In this document: piece after piece, positions 15,391 to 25,206 of the stretch
Layout of the letters: each line of letters begins with the position of its first letter
Numbering within the stretch: the first letter of the stretch is position 1
Source: an uncultured Prevotella sp.
GTDB lineage: Bacteria; Bacteroidota; Bacteroidia; Bacteroidales; Bacteroidaceae
Direction of reading: 5' to 3'
Assembly: GCA_900318625.1 (NCBI GenBank)
Contig: ONLG01000004.1
Span: 1-64,000 of the forward strand
DNA length: 64,000 nt
Made by a program: the position numbers and the translations under genes
The notes under the pieces: model-generated
Databases searched by the model: none
Told to the model about the DNA's origin: nothing
The model's input: only the letters and a program-made list of their open reading frames with translations

Positions 15391-17316
15391 ATGAAAACAC
15401 CTAATCTCAAAACAATCATTACTTTGTCACTGCTCTTCTGCCTGTCAGCGCAGACCATGTTGGCCGAAGACTACACCGACAAGATCAACAACGAAGCCGT
15501 CAGCACCAAGGGGCAGCGAGTGGTCTACGAACTCAACGTCGGCTCGTTCACCACAGAAGGCACCTTCGCCGCAGCCCAAGAGCGCCTCGCTGAGCTCAAA
15601 GCTCTCGGCATCGACGTGGTGTGGCTCATGCCAATCTATCCGCGCGGCGGCGGAATAAACAGTCCCTACGCAGCCACGAACTTCCAGAAGGTGAACTCCT
15701 CCTACGGAACCATCGCCGACCTGAAAGCTTTCGTAGCCCGCGCACACGAGCTGAAGATGGAAGTATGGCTCGACTGGGTGCCCAACCACACTGCTACAAA
15801 TGCCGAATGGGTGACAAAGCATCCCGAATACTACAAGAGGAACGGCTCGTCGTTCGTTAATCCCAGCAACTACTCGGACGTTTACCAGCTCAACTACGGC
15901 AACGCAGCACTGAAAACAGCCATGAACGACTGCCTGAAGTTCTGGATAGACCAGGCCGACATCGACGGATACCGCTGCGACTACATATCAAGTCCCGACA
16001 TACCACTAAGCTACTGGGCCGCTGCCATTCCCGAAATCAAGAGCTATAAAGCCGGCAAGACCATCACTTTCCTTGGCGAAGCAGACATCGTTCAGGACAA
16101 GACCACTCTGCTATATGCCGGTTTCGACTATGACTACGCCTGGGGATTCCAGGAAAGAAAGCTAAAGAGCTTCGGTCCAAACGGCACTTCAGCCGCCACG
16201 GTATGGGGCTACTGCAACGACCTTATCACCAACTCTACCGGCAAGCTTGCCCGCATGGTCTACCTTACAAACCACGACCAGAACTTGAGCAAAGGCACCC
16301 TCACCACGATGTATGGCAACAACCGCTATCCGCTGACCGTGCTCTCGTTCACCATCTTCGGTATGCCGCTGCTCTACAACGGCCAGGAGATTGGCGACAA
16401 CCAGAAGCTTGACTACTTCCAAGACACCAAGATAAACTGGGCCAACACCGACAAGAAGATGCTCAACACCGTTCGCACGCTGACCGCGCTGAAGCACGCC
16501 GTGCCTGCGTTTAACGACGGAAAGACATCAGCCGAGTTTGGCTCTGTCACCAAGCTGACCAGCAGCAACAGCTCGGTGCTGGCCTTCAAGCGCGTCAAGG
16601 GCGACAGCGAGGCTATCGTGGTGCTCAACTTCTCGACCTCTGCCGTTACGACGACTATCAGCGGCATCACCGCAGGCGACTACGGCCTGTGGCTCGACAG
16701 CAAGACCATTGCCAACGGCGTGAGCCGCACCAACGTGAAGCTGGCAGCATCGCAGAGCATCTCGCTCGACGCAAAAGGCTATGCCGTCTACGTGAAAGGA
16801 AAGTTTGACGAAGAGCAACCGGACAAGCCCGAAGAGTACACACCAGTGCTCGACAAGGCTGACGAAATATCGTTCTTCTTCGAGACACCGACCGAAACGA
16901 CCTACTCTACATGGGTGTGGGACGACAACGGCAACGGTGGCGACTACTATATGCAGAATACCACGTGGCCGGGCGACGACATGAAGCTCATGGGCACAAC
17001 CAGCGACGGCAAGTACATCTACAAGTACACGTTCACCAAGGTAACAGACATCCCCTCTTCGCTAATCATTTCGTATGACGGAGGCAACACCAAGGTCTAC
17101 GACGGCATAGCGTTCGTCAACCACGGCTACTACGTTCAGGGCCAGGACACCCCGACAAAGGTAATCACCACCACCGGCATCAGCAAGCTTCACTACGACA
17201 GCCAGGCTGCCAAGACCGCCATCTACGACCTCGGCGGACGCTACTGCGGCTCGTCTGCCGACCGCCTGAGCAAAGGCATCTACATCCAGAACGGCAGAAA
17301 GTTTGTCGTGAAATAA
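15391..17316 (+). CDS. Secreted GH13 alpha-amylase with starch-binding module and T9SS-like tail
   Basis: Predicted extracellular alpha-amylase, the likely functional counterpart of SusG. Signal peptide 1-25 (no lipobox). The GH13 catalytic domain has DWVPNH (from 128), GYRCD with nucleophile Asp197, GEAD with acid/base Glu230, and TNHD with Asp296, followed by domain C to about 470. Residues about 490-590 form a beta module with a 'TWPG' motif like those of the SusE-like protein. The C-terminal about 40 residues ('AIYDLGGRY..', '..KGIYIQNGRKFVVK') resemble the sorting tail recognised by the type IX secretion system in Prevotella. SusG is a lipoprotein, so the route to the surface would differ here (inference). 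It has its own promoter and terminator. Confidence 0.93.
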   Translation: MKTPNLKTIITLSLLFCLSAQTMLAEDYTDKINNEAVSTKGQRVVYELNVGSFTTEGTFAAAQERLAELKALGIDVVWLMPIYPRGGGINSPYAATNFQKVNSSYGTIADLKAFVARAHELKMEVWLDWVPNHTATNAEWVTKHPEYYKRNGSSFVNPSNYSDVYQLNYGNAALKTAMNDCLKFWIDQADIDGYRCDYISSPDIPLSYWAAAIPEIKSYKAGKTITFLGEADIVQDKTTLLYAGFDYDYAWGFQERKLKSFGPNGTSAATVWGYCNDLITNSTGKLARMVYLTNHDQNLSKGTLTTMYGNNRYPLTVLSFTIFGMPLLYNGQEIGDNQKLDYFQDTKINWANTDKKMLNTVRTLTALKHAVPAFNDGKTSAEFGSVTKLTSSNSSVLAFKRVKGDSEAIVVLNFSTSAVTTTISGITAGDYGLWLDSKTIANGVSRTNVKLAASQSISLDAKGYAVYVKGKFDEEQPDKPEEYTPVLDKADEISFFFETPTETTYSTWVWDDNGNGGDYYMQNTTWPGDDMKLMGTTSDGKYIYKYTFTKVTDIPSSLIISYDGGNTKVYDGIAFVNHGYYVQGQDTPTKVITTTGISKLHYDSQAAKTAIYDLGGRYCGSSADRLSKGIYIQNGRKFVVK

Positions 17317-17338
17317 TCGAAAATCAACCAGCATATTA

Positions 17339-17370
17339 GGCTCCTACGACTCTCGTGGGAGCCTTTTTTG
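17339..17370 (+). terminator. Rho-independent terminator of amylase gene
   Basis: GGCTCCTACGA / TCGTGGGAGCC stem with a CTC loop, followed by TTTTTT, 23 bp after the amylase stop. Confidence 0.9.
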
Positions 17371-17417
17371 CTTGATGTTGGGATGGAGTAAACAGGGCTT
17401 ATAGGTCTTGCGAGAAA

Positions 17418-17480
17418 GTAATATGGGTCATATTAGTCGGTAATATGGGTCATATTGGTCGGTAATATGGGTCATATTAC
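17418..17480. repeat. Three tandem copies of a 22-bp unit containing a dyad
   Basis: Units start at 17418, 17440 and 17462 and read GTAATATGGGTCATATT(A/G)GTCG; the last ends as GTAATATGGGTCATATTAC. Each is a near-perfect dyad GTAATATGG-G-TCATATTAC. A perfect version occurs at 60331-60349. The array is in the gap between two convergent genes (17317-17612). The rest of that gap shows only the amylase terminator. Confidence 0.85.
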
Positions 17481-17612
17481 TTTGCCACTACAATCCCCCT
17501 ATGAGGGGAAATGTCCATCGAGGACTTATAACACTTATAGTTCTTGAATGTTTTATAGGACTTATAGGCCATATAAAGAGACAAAAGGGAAGCGACAACA
17601 GTCGCAGCAGGT

Positions 17613-18854
17613 CTAAAAGGAATAGCTGAAGCCTATCGAGGCAAACTCCTTGAACTGCCAGAAACCGTGGCGGCTGTCGGCTGCCACACCGTCGTCGAAG
17701 CGAGGATAGACAAACAGCTGGGCTGCCATCCAGCGGTTGATGGCGAGCGAGAAGGTGTTTTCCCACTCCATTTCCACACGCTTATAGGATGTATAAGCGT
17801 AGAGTCGGCTCTTCCATTTGAACAGGTCGGAGAACTCCCAGGTAGTGTCGAAGGTGAACTGCGAACCGAAGTCGTGGAGGAAATGCTTACCTTCGGGAAT
17901 ACCCAGCCGCGACGAAAGCTCGAGGTTGCGCGTGTATTTCCAGTTGTAAGCAAAGGGAGCGAAGTGAGCCGTGCCCTTGAGACGGTGGTTGAACCAGTCG
18001 ATGTTGTAGTCCATACCTACCGAGAGGTTCACGTTCAGTGGCGCAAGGAAGTCGGCATAGAGCAGCGGGTCGTTGGTCTTGTAGCTGTGGGCAAACTGCG
18101 TGTTGGCTACGAGCTGCAGGGTGTAGAACCACCGTTTTGAAGCATGAAGTCCCAACTTGCTTGTCAATCGGATAAGGTCCTCGTTGGCTTTGAGCGAGTG
18201 GACGGAGTCGCTTCGCGTGTTCTGAAGACCGAATTTCAGCTCAAGCCTGTTCTCCCATTTCAGCCTCTGGCGGTTGTTATAGTTGGCTTCGACCGTCACA
18301 TTGCCCCGCAGCGCATAGCTGCTCTCGCCTCCTTTATACCAGTTTCCAGACACATAGTTCTGCATTAGCTGCAATGCGAAATCGCCCTTGAAGCTCCAGA
18401 ACTGCGGTTTCTTCACCATGAGAGTGACACTTCCGGGCAGATGCGGCCTGCTGCCCGACGGGGCATGATGGGTAAAGTCGGTGTTGCGTCGCAGCGGTTG
18501 GTCCACGATATAGTCGTCGTGGTGGCTGCGACGGACGGCAGAAGGAACGCTGTGGATAAGTTCGGGATGGGCAATATAGAATTTCATCAGCAGCGAGTCG
18601 GGCACGGCAACGTGCTGTCTGCCGGCTAAGCTGTCGCTGTCGGGATTGGCGGAAGGCACAAACAGGCGGCGAGCCACGTCGCTGTCGAAATTAAGTGGAG
18701 CGTAGAGGCGATAGTCGTCGGGCTGTCGAATGAGCAGCGTATCTTGTGCTGTGGCGTGGGCTACCGCCGCGAAGAGCATCATCGCAAGCCACGACAGCCG
18801 GCTGCAACTGCCTGAAAGAAAGTTATTCACCGAAAACATATATTTTGAAAACAT
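17613..18854 (-). CDS. DUF3078-type outer-membrane beta-barrel protein
   Basis: Unknown-function envelope protein of a Bacteroidota family (DUF3078 as I recall it). An N-terminal signal peptide (cleavage after about residue 36, 'HATAQD') is followed by a 110-residue variable region. A series of alternating aromatic beta strands then starts at 'LMQNYVSGNWYKGGES' and ends in a C-terminal Phe ('GFSYSF'), as in outer-membrane barrels. The first ATG (18854) is immediately downstream of a TACCTTTG -7 box at 18859-18866, so either the mRNA is leaderless or translation begins at Met6 (18839), which also gives a good signal peptide. It converges with the amylase gene. Confidence 0.8.
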   Translation of the reverse strand: MFSKYMFSVNNFLSGSCSRLSWLAMMLFAAVAHATAQDTLLIRQPDDYRLYAPLNFDSDVARRLFVPSANPDSDSLAGRQHVAVPDSLLMKFYIAHPELIHSVPSAVRRSHHDDYIVDQPLRRNTDFTHHAPSGSRPHLPGSVTLMVKKPQFWSFKGDFALQLMQNYVSGNWYKGGESSYALRGNVTVEANYNNRQRLKWENRLELKFGLQNTRSDSVHSLKANEDLIRLTSKLGLHASKRWFYTLQLVANTQFAHSYKTNDPLLYADFLAPLNVNLSVGMDYNIDWFNHRLKGTAHFAPFAYNWKYTRNLELSSRLGIPEGKHFLHDFGSQFTFDTTWEFSDLFKWKSRLYAYTSYKRVEMEWENTFSLAINRWMAAQLFVYPRFDDGVAADSRHGFWQFKEFASIGFSYSF

Positions 18855-18858
18855 AATG

Positions 18859-18866
18859 CAAAGGTA
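18859..18866 (-). promoter_or_regulatory. -7 element of DUF3078-type gene
   Basis: TACCTTTG on the minus strand ends 4 nt before the first possible ATG. It helps decide the start: the leader is 0-2 nt for Met1 and about 16 nt for Met6. No clear -33 box. Confidence 0.5.
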
Positions 18867-18974
18867 AGTATAATCTGCGTAGAAAAGCAGAAAAGGTGTT
18901 CTTTATTATCCTCGTATGCGGCCCGAAGCCATAGAATTACGCCCATTAGCACCTGACATTAGCAAGAATATGAG

Positions 18975-18982
18975 TACCTTTG
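18975..18982 (+). promoter_or_regulatory. -7 element of uvrB
   Basis: TACCTTTG about 38 bp before the uvrB ATG. A -33 TTTG at normal spacing is not apparent. Confidence 0.45.
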
Positions 18983-19020
18983 CGGCAGAGATGGAATTAC
19001 AATAACCGAGTCTGAGTACT

Positions 19021-21063
19021 ATGCAATTCAAGATTACATCCGACTATAAGCCAACTGGCGACCAGCCCGAAGCCATAAAGGAGCTGACCGACGGCGTGAA
19101 GCGTGGCGACCGGGCGCAGGTGCTGCTCGGCGTTACGGGGTCGGGCAAGACGTTCACTATTGCAAACGTGATACAGAACGTTCAGAAGCCTACGCTCATT
19201 CTGAGCCACAACAAGACGCTGGCAGCACAGCTCTACGAGGAGATGCGGGGCTTCTTCCCCGACAATGCCGTGGAGTACTACGTGTCATACTACGACTACT
19301 ACCAGCCCGAAGCCTATCTGCCTACGACAGACACCTACATAGAAAAAGACCTCGCAATCAACGAAGACATCGACCGGCTGCGTCTGTCGGCGGTGTCGGC
19401 ACTGCTATCGGGGCGCAAGGACGTAATCGTGGTGTCGTCGGTGTCGTGCATCTATGGCATGGGAGGGCCCACGTCGATGGCATCGAGCGTGATACGCATC
19501 AGCAAGGGGCAGACCTACGACCGCAACCAGTTCCTGAGAAAGCTCGTCGATGCACTCTATGTGAGAAACGACGTGGCTCTGGAGAGAGGAAACTTTCGCG
19601 TGAAGGGCGACACGGTGGACATCGCCATGGCTTACAGCAACAATGTTTTAAGGGTGACGTGGTGGGACGACGAGATCGACAGCATCGAGGAAATAGATTC
19701 CACTGACTACCACAGGCTGGCAAGCTTCGAGCAATACGAGATATATCCCGCAAACCTGTTCGTGACATCAAAGGAGCAGACCGAAGAGGCTATCCGCCTC
19801 ATTCAGGACGACCTGGTGATGCAGATTGACTACTTCAAGGAGCTGGGCGACGGCATCAGGGCCCAGCGCATAAAGGAACGCGTGGAGTATGACATCGAGA
19901 TGATACGCGAACTGGGACATTGTTCGGGAATAGAGAACTACAGCCGCTACTTCGACGGCAGACAGGCAGGCGAAAGGCCATACTGTCTGTTCGACTTCTT
20001 TCCAAAGGATTTCCTGATGGTCATCGACGAGAGCCACGTCAGCGTGCCGCAGATTTCGGCCATGTACGGCGGCGACCGGGCCCGCAAGCGCAACCTCGTG
20101 GAATATGGCTTCCGGCTTCCGGCAGCGTTCGACAACCGCCCGCTGAGGTTCGATGAGTTCCAGCAGCTGATAAATCAGGTGATTTACGTGTCGGCAACCC
20201 CAGCCGACTATGAGCTTCAGGAGTCGGAAGGCGTGGTGGTGGAACAGATTATCCGCCCCACGGGACTGCTTGACCCGGAGATTGTGGTTCGACCGAGCGA
20301 GAACCAGATCGACGATTTGCTTGAAGAAATCCAGCTGAGGTGCGAGAAAGACGAGCGTGTGCTGGTGACAACACTGACAAAACGTATGGCGGAGGAGTTG
20401 ACGGAATACCTGCTGAACCACGAGGTGAGGGCTAACTACATCCACAGCGACGTGGCAACGCTCGACCGAGTGAAGATAATGAACGACCTCAGAGCTGGTT
20501 TGTTCGACGTTCTGGTGGGCGTGAACCTGCTCAGAGAGGGTCTTGACCTGCCCGAAGTGTCGCTTGTGGCCATACTGGATGCCGACAAGGAGGGTTTTCT
20601 GCGTAGCCACCGAAGCCTCACTCAGACGGCTGGAAGGGCTGCGCGAAACGTCAATGGCATGGTGATAATGTATGCCGATACCATAACTGAGAGTATGCAG
20701 CGCACCATAGACGAGACTAACCGCAGGCGCGAAAAGCAGCTCAGGTACAACGAAGAGCATGGCATCACGCCAAAGCAGATTGTGAAGTCGATAGCCACAA
20801 GCCTCGGCACAGGCTCGGCACAGGCTGTCAGCACGAGCTATGAGGAGAGCCTGAGGAAAGCCGAAGGAGCCTATTCGGAAAAGTATTCAGCATTTGCAGC
20901 TGACCCTATCGTTGTGAAGATGAGCAAGGCACAGCTGGAAAAGAGCATCGAACGCACTACGCAACTGATGAACCAGGCTGCCAAGGAGCTGGACTTCCTG
21001 CAAGCTGCGCAGTACAGGGACGAGATACTGAGGCTGAAGGAGGAGCTGAAAAACAAGGAATAG
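19021..21063 (+). CDS. uvrB: Excinuclease ABC subunit B (UvrB)
   Basis: DNA damage-verification helicase of nucleotide excision repair; works with UvrA and hands the lesion to UvrC. At 680 residues it is full length. Visible are Walker A GVTGSGKT (37-44), the beta-hairpin region 'YYVSYYDYYQPEAYLP' (about 91-106) that inserts behind the lesion, the DEAD-like 'VIDESHV', helicase motif VI 'QTAGRAARN', and the C-terminal UVR domain (about 640-675, 'LMNQAAKELDFLQAAQYRDE'), which contacts UvrC. It stands alone with its own promoter and is bounded by a bidirectional terminator shared with atpG. Confidence 0.98.
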   Translation: MQFKITSDYKPTGDQPEAIKELTDGVKRGDRAQVLLGVTGSGKTFTIANVIQNVQKPTLILSHNKTLAAQLYEEMRGFFPDNAVEYYVSYYDYYQPEAYLPTTDTYIEKDLAINEDIDRLRLSAVSALLSGRKDVIVVSSVSCIYGMGGPTSMASSVIRISKGQTYDRNQFLRKLVDALYVRNDVALERGNFRVKGDTVDIAMAYSNNVLRVTWWDDEIDSIEEIDSTDYHRLASFEQYEIYPANLFVTSKEQTEEAIRLIQDDLVMQIDYFKELGDGIRAQRIKERVEYDIEMIRELGHCSGIENYSRYFDGRQAGERPYCLFDFFPKDFLMVIDESHVSVPQISAMYGGDRARKRNLVEYGFRLPAAFDNRPLRFDEFQQLINQVIYVSATPADYELQESEGVVVEQIIRPTGLLDPEIVVRPSENQIDDLLEEIQLRCEKDERVLVTTLTKRMAEELTEYLLNHEVRANYIHSDVATLDRVKIMNDLRAGLFDVLVGVNLLREGLDLPEVSLVAILDADKEGFLRSHRSLTQTAGRAARNVNGMVIMYADTITESMQRTIDETNRRREKQLRYNEEHGITPKQIVKSIATSLGTGSAQAVSTSYEESLRKAEGAYSEKYSAFAADPIVVKMSKAQLEKSIERTTQLMNQAAKELDFLQAAQYRDEILRLKEELKNKE

Positions 21064-21111
21064 AGGCTGACGAGTTGCCTGAAAACAGGCGATGCAACGC
21101 CAATACATACG

Positions 21112-21149
21112 AAAAGCGGTATCTCCGTCAATATGGAGATACCGCTTTT
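21112..21149. terminator. Bidirectional terminator between uvrB and atpG
   Basis: Perfect hairpin AAAAGCGGTATCTCC / GGAGATACCGCTTTT with an 8-nt loop. The A-tract on one side and the T-tract on the other give a U-run for both convergent genes. Confidence 0.9.
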
Positions 21150-21168
21150 ATCGTGGAGAAGCCAGCCG

Positions 21169-22134
21169 TCAGTTGTTGATCGAACCTCCGACAATATCGA
21201 GAAGTTCGCTTGTAATAGCCTGCTGACGTGACTTGTTGTATTGCAGATTGAGTTCGCGAAGCAGCTCGTCGGCATTGTCGGTGGCTGTTTGCATGGCTAC
21301 CATGCGAGCTGCGTGCTCCGAAGCATTGCTGTCGAGAAGTGCCGTATAGAGCATCAGGTGGGCAAGTTTGGGGATAAGGAGCGACAAAACAGTGTTCATG
21401 TCGGGCTCAACAATGAAGATGTCGGCCAACGGTTTCACTTCTTTCTTCTCCTTCTCCTGCGTATCCTTCTTCTTTTTCAGATACTCCTGAGCCTTCTTGG
21501 TCACGATGTTCGTGCTGAGGTCGCGCTCCTTGTCCAGGCTCAGTTCTTCTGAAATGTCGATAGGAAGGAATATCTTGCGAGTCAGTATCTGGCTGCCAGC
21601 ACTCTTGAAGTGGTGATATAACAGCTCAACCTTGTCTATCTCGCCATCAACATACAGCTGTCCAAGCTCCTGGGCAATGTTTATACAATCGGCAATGTTA
21701 GGCTTATCGGCCAGATGGCTGTACTCGCCCATAACCTTGTAGCCCAGCTTCTGGGCTTTCTCGGCTACCTTCCGGCCAATCGGATACACTATGATATTCT
21801 CCTTACCCAGATGGTTGTACTCTTCCATAGCCTGCATCATCATCTTGATGACGTTGGCATTGAAGCCACCACACATCGAACTGTTGGAACTAAACACCAC
21901 CAAGGCTACTCTCTTCACCTGACGTTCTTCGCTGAAGACAGTAGTAGCATCGGCCTCACTTGCAAGAAAAGTCTTGAGGATATGCTCCAACATGGTTTCG
22001 TAAGGAAGCATATTCTCTATCATCACCTGAGCATGGTGGAGCTTTGATGATGCTACCATCTTCATAGCACTCGTTATCTTGCGGGTACTATTGACACTGG
22101 CAATTCGCGTTTTAATCTCTTTCAGTGATGGCAT
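21169..22134 (-). CDS. atpG: ATP synthase F1 gamma subunit
   Basis: Central rotor shaft of F1, turning inside the alpha3-beta3 ring. The N-terminal helix 'MPSLKEIKTRIASVNSTRKITSAMKMVA' region and the C-terminal helix ('MQTATDNADELLRELNLQYNKSRQQAITSELLDIVGG') are the typical coiled-coil ends. At 321 residues it exceeds the common length of about 290, because of a Lys/Glu-rich insertion around residues 215-240. It is last in the atp operon, 28 bp after atpA. Confidence 0.97.
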   Translation of the reverse strand: MPSLKEIKTRIASVNSTRKITSAMKMVASSKLHHAQVMIENMLPYETMLEHILKTFLASEADATTVFSEERQVKRVALVVFSSNSSMCGGFNANVIKMMMQAMEEYNHLGKENIIVYPIGRKVAEKAQKLGYKVMGEYSHLADKPNIADCINIAQELGQLYVDGEIDKVELLYHHFKSAGSQILTRKIFLPIDISEELSLDKERDLSTNIVTKKAQEYLKKKKDTQEKEKKEVKPLADIFIVEPDMNTVLSLLIPKLAHLMLYTALLDSNASEHAARMVAMQTATDNADELLRELNLQYNKSRQQAITSELLDIVGGSINN

Positions 22135-22162
22135 AATCTACTCTTTTAGCTATTGGGTGTAA

Positions 22163-23749
22163 CTAATCCTTGTACTGACCGGCTATGTCGGCCATAGTGT
22201 CCTCAACTATTCGCGTTGCATCATCGGTAAGGCTACCGCTGCCCAGCACCTCGATAACGTCGGGATGTGCGCTTCGCATCTTCTCGAGGAACGTGTCCTG
22301 GCACTCGCGTATCTTGTCGACAGGCACCTGATGCATCAAACCGTGTACTCCACAGTAGAGTATGGCAATCTGCTCGCCTACCGGCATTGGTGAATACTGT
22401 GGCTGAATGAGCAGCTGATTGTTCTTACGGCCACGGTCGAGCGTCATTGCGGTCACGGCATCCATATCGCTGGAGAACTTGGAGAACGACTCGAGCTCAC
22501 GATACTGTGCCTGGTCGATCTTCAAAGTACCGGCAACCTTCTTCATCGACTTAATCTGAGCCGAACCACCAACACGCGAAACTGATATTCCGACATTGAT
22601 AGCAGGACGGAAGCCCTGGTTGAACAGGTCGGACTCAAGGTATATCTGTCCGTCGGTGATTGAGATTACGTTGGTCGGGATGTATGCCGACACGTCGCCT
22701 GCCTGGGTTTCGATAATCGGAAGGGCTGTAAGCGAGCCGCCTCCACGCACATGACCTTTCATGCAAGCAGGAAGGTCGTTCATCTGCTCGGCAACTTCCT
22801 GCTGCTCGTTAATCTTCGCAGCTCGTTCGAGAAGACGTGAGTGGAGATAGAACACGTCGCCGGGATAAGCCTCGCGACCAGAAGGACGACGGAGGATAAG
22901 CGACACTTCACGATAGGCTACAGCCTGTTTCGACAAGTCATCGTAGACAACCAACGCAGCATAACCGCGGTCACGGAAGTACTCTCCGATAGCTGCTCCG
23001 GCAAACGGAGCATAGTACTGCATGGCTGCAGGGTCGGCAGCTGTAGCACTTACTATAATAGTATAAGGTAGAGCACCATGTTCCTTCAGGTTCTGCACCA
23101 ACGCTGCTACCGTGGAAGCTTTCTGGCCAATTGCAACATAAATGCAATAAACAGGCTTTCCGGCCTCATAGAAGCTCTTTTGGTTGATGATGGTGTCGAC
23201 TGCGATGGCCGTCTTTCCAGTCTGGCGGTCGCCGATAATAAGCTCACGCTGACCCCTTCCGATGGGAATCATTGAGTCAACAGCCTTCAGACCAGTCTGC
23301 AACGGCTCCTTCACGGGCTGTCGGTAGATCACACCGGGAGCCTTTCTGTCGAGTGGCATCTCGAAAGAATCAGTCAAGTCAATATCACCCTTGCCGTCGA
23401 TAGCCTGTCCAAGGGGATTGATGACGCGTCCGAGCATATTGTCGTTCACACGTATCGAAGCAATACGGTGGGTGCGTTTTACCACCTGACCTTCCTTGAT
23501 ACCAGACGTTGGACCCAAAAGGATGCATCCTACGTTGTCCTCTTCCAAGTTCATCACGATGGCCATGGTGCCGTTCTCGAACTCAAGGAGTTCATTGGCC
23601 TCGGCGTTGCGCAGGCCATAGATGCGAGCCACGCCATCACCCACGGTCAGAACAGTACCAACCTCGTCGAACTTCTCAGCACTGGTAATGCTTTGAAGTT
23701 GCTTGAGCAATACTTCAGACACCTCACTCGGTTTAATTTTATCTGACAT
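22163..23749 (-). CDS. atpA: ATP synthase F1 alpha subunit
   Basis: Non-catalytic nucleotide-binding subunit of F1. The 528-residue sequence has the beta-barrel N-domain, Walker A GDRQTGKT (about 172-179) and the alpha signature '[17 protein letters not shown]'. The arginine finger of the family lies in this region ('SVSRVGG'). It follows atpH by 36 bp and precedes atpG. Confidence 0.98.
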   Translation of the reverse strand: MSDKIKPSEVSEVLLKQLQSITSAEKFDEVGTVLTVGDGVARIYGLRNAEANELLEFENGTMAIVMNLEEDNVGCILLGPTSGIKEGQVVKRTHRIASIRVNDNMLGRVINPLGQAIDGKGDIDLTDSFEMPLDRKAPGVIYRQPVKEPLQTGLKAVDSMIPIGRGQRELIIGDRQTGKTAIAVDTIINQKSFYEAGKPVYCIYVAIGQKASTVAALVQNLKEHGALPYTIIVSATAADPAAMQYYAPFAGAAIGEYFRDRGYAALVVYDDLSKQAVAYREVSLILRRPSGREAYPGDVFYLHSRLLERAAKINEQQEVAEQMNDLPACMKGHVRGGGSLTALPIIETQAGDVSAYIPTNVISITDGQIYLESDLFNQGFRPAINVGISVSRVGGSAQIKSMKKVAGTLKIDQAQYRELESFSKFSSDMDAVTAMTLDRGRKNNQLLIQPQYSPMPVGEQIAILYCGVHGLMHQVPVDKIRECQDTFLEKMRSAHPDVIEVLGSGSLTDDATRIVEDTMADIAGQYKD

Positions 23750-23785
23750 TCTTTTAAGTTTACGTTTTAGAATATAATACCTCTG

Positions 23786-24328
23786 CTACTTCTGTAGTTC
23801 CGACAATATCTTCTTCAGCTTCGTTTTCACGCTTGCATCCATGCGATAGGTGTCGTATTCCAAGACAAAACCACCAATGATTTCGGGGTTGATCTCTGTC
23901 TGAAACTCTACAGTTCCTCGAGTTTTGCTTTCCACCATCTGTCGCAGCTTCTGCTCTGTGGCAGGAGCTACAGCAGCGGCGGTGATTAGTCGACCGCTGA
24001 TGAGGTTCTTCTGCTTTCGATAAAGAGTAATATACGAATTGGCCATAAACTGCAAAACGCTCTCTCTGCCTTCCTGCAAAACAAGGTGAATGAAATCACT
24101 TGTCAGCTTGGAAGGGTTCTTCCCACACGCCGTGAGCAACAAGTTTTCTTTCTTGCCCTTCTCAAGCATGGGGTTATTGATTGTGAAACGCAGTTCTGGA
24201 ACATGGACGTAACTCTGAGCCAGAGTCTGCATCTCGCCATACACTTGCTCTTCTTGCTTCGCTGCCAATGCTGCCTTTAGCAATGCACGAGCATAACGAA
24301 CAGAAATTACACCTATGTCCATAGCCAA
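23786..24328 (-). CDS. atpH: ATP synthase delta subunit (OSCP)
   Basis: Peripheral-stalk subunit joining the b dimer to the top of F1. The 180 residues include an N-terminal helical domain ('VISVRYARALLKAAL') and the C-terminal signature 'EINPEIIGGFVLEYDTYRMDASVKTKL'. Its ATG directly abuts the stop of atpF (24329), indicating coupled translation. Confidence 0.95.
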   Translation of the reverse strand: MAMDIGVISVRYARALLKAALAAKQEEQVYGEMQTLAQSYVHVPELRFTINNPMLEKGKKENLLLTACGKNPSKLTSDFIHLVLQEGRESVLQFMANSYITLYRKQKNLISGRLITAAAVAPATEQKLRQMVESKTRGTVEFQTEINPEIIGGFVLEYDTYRMDASVKTKLKKILSELQK

Positions 24329-24835
24329 TTATCCTTTCGTATTGTCAACAGAAACACCATCAAGCAGCCTGTCAATAAGCTCGTTCTGCGCTTCGGCAGT
24401 TGAGAGCTTCTCTCTCAATATCTTCTCTGCTATCTGCACTGAAAGTTCGGCTACCTGGGCTTTGATTTCCTTAGCGGCGTTCTGTCGCTCTGTGGCTATC
24501 TGTTGCTTAGCCTCGTTAATCAGCCTGGCACCCTCATCGCGAGCTTTGTCTTCGGCCTTTCTGACAATCTGTTCGCGCGTCTCGGCTGCTTCACGAAGAA
24601 TCTGAGCCTGCTTTTCGCGAGCTTCTTGCTTTATAGCCTCACCTTCTTGTTGCAGATTGGCAAGCTTCAGATTGGCATCGTGTGCTTTCTGAAGGCTATT
24701 ATCAATGTAAGCCTTCCTATCGTTAGTCATCTTTATGATAGCAGGGAAGCCCCACTTCCACAAGATGCCAAACACGATAAAGAACACGAGTGACATCCAA
24801 AACAACAAGCCAGTGTCTGGCAATAACAATGACAT
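24329..24835 (-). CDS. atpF: ATP synthase Fo b subunit
   Basis: Membrane-anchored peripheral stalk. One N-terminal transmembrane helix (about 8-28) is followed by a long charged helix rich in Ala, Glu, Gln and Lys (30-150) that would form the right-handed coiled coil. The 168-residue length is typical. It lies 52 bp after atpE. Confidence 0.96.
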   Translation of the reverse strand: MSLLLPDTGLLFWMSLVFFIVFGILWKWGFPAIIKMTNDRKAYIDNSLQKAHDANLKLANLQQEGEAIKQEAREKQAQILREAAETREQIVRKAEDKARDEGARLINEAKQQIATERQNAAKEIKAQVAELSVQIAEKILREKLSTAEAQNELIDRLLDGVSVDNTKG

Positions 24836-24887
24836 AAGCTGTGACTTTACTGTTTACGACTAATTTTCTTAATTATAAAAGTGGTCT

Positions 24888-25127
24888 TTATTTGTTGCAA
24901 AGCAGTGCAATGATTACAGCAAAGAAAGCAACACCTTCAACAAGGGCGGCTGCAATAATCATTGCAGTACGTATATCACCCATCTTCTCAGGCTGGCGAG
25001 CCATTGCATCCATAGCCTGTCCGCCAATCTTACCAATTCCGAGGCCTGCACCGATTACTGCCAAACCTGCTCCTACTGCTGCACCTAACTGTGCAACACC
25101 TTCTGCTGCTAATAATAATGATAACAT
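24888..25127 (-). CDS. atpE: ATP synthase Fo c subunit
   Basis: Proteolipid of the rotor ring. The 79 residues form two helices with a polar loop 'ARQPEKMGDIR'. The glycine-rich first helix ('GAGLAVIGAGLGIG') packs the ring. The ion-carrying carboxylate is the Glu in 'AALVEGVAFF'. The residue after this Glu is Gly rather than the Ser/Thr of Na+-type rings, so proton coupling is more likely (inference). Confidence 0.96.
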   Translation of the reverse strand: MLSLLLAAEGVAQLGAAVGAGLAVIGAGLGIGKIGGQAMDAMARQPEKMGDIRTAMIIAAALVEGVAFFAVIIALLCNK

Positions 25128-25206
25128 AACGATTGAATTTTTAAGTTATTAATATTTTAATTTATTCTTTCAATTTAGATAATTCGACTTAAGAGTTGTG
25201 CAATGA

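Noticed and set aside
25081..25127. Sodium-type ATP synthase c ring
   Set aside because: The residue after the ion-binding Glu is Gly and not the Ser/Thr of the Na+ motif.
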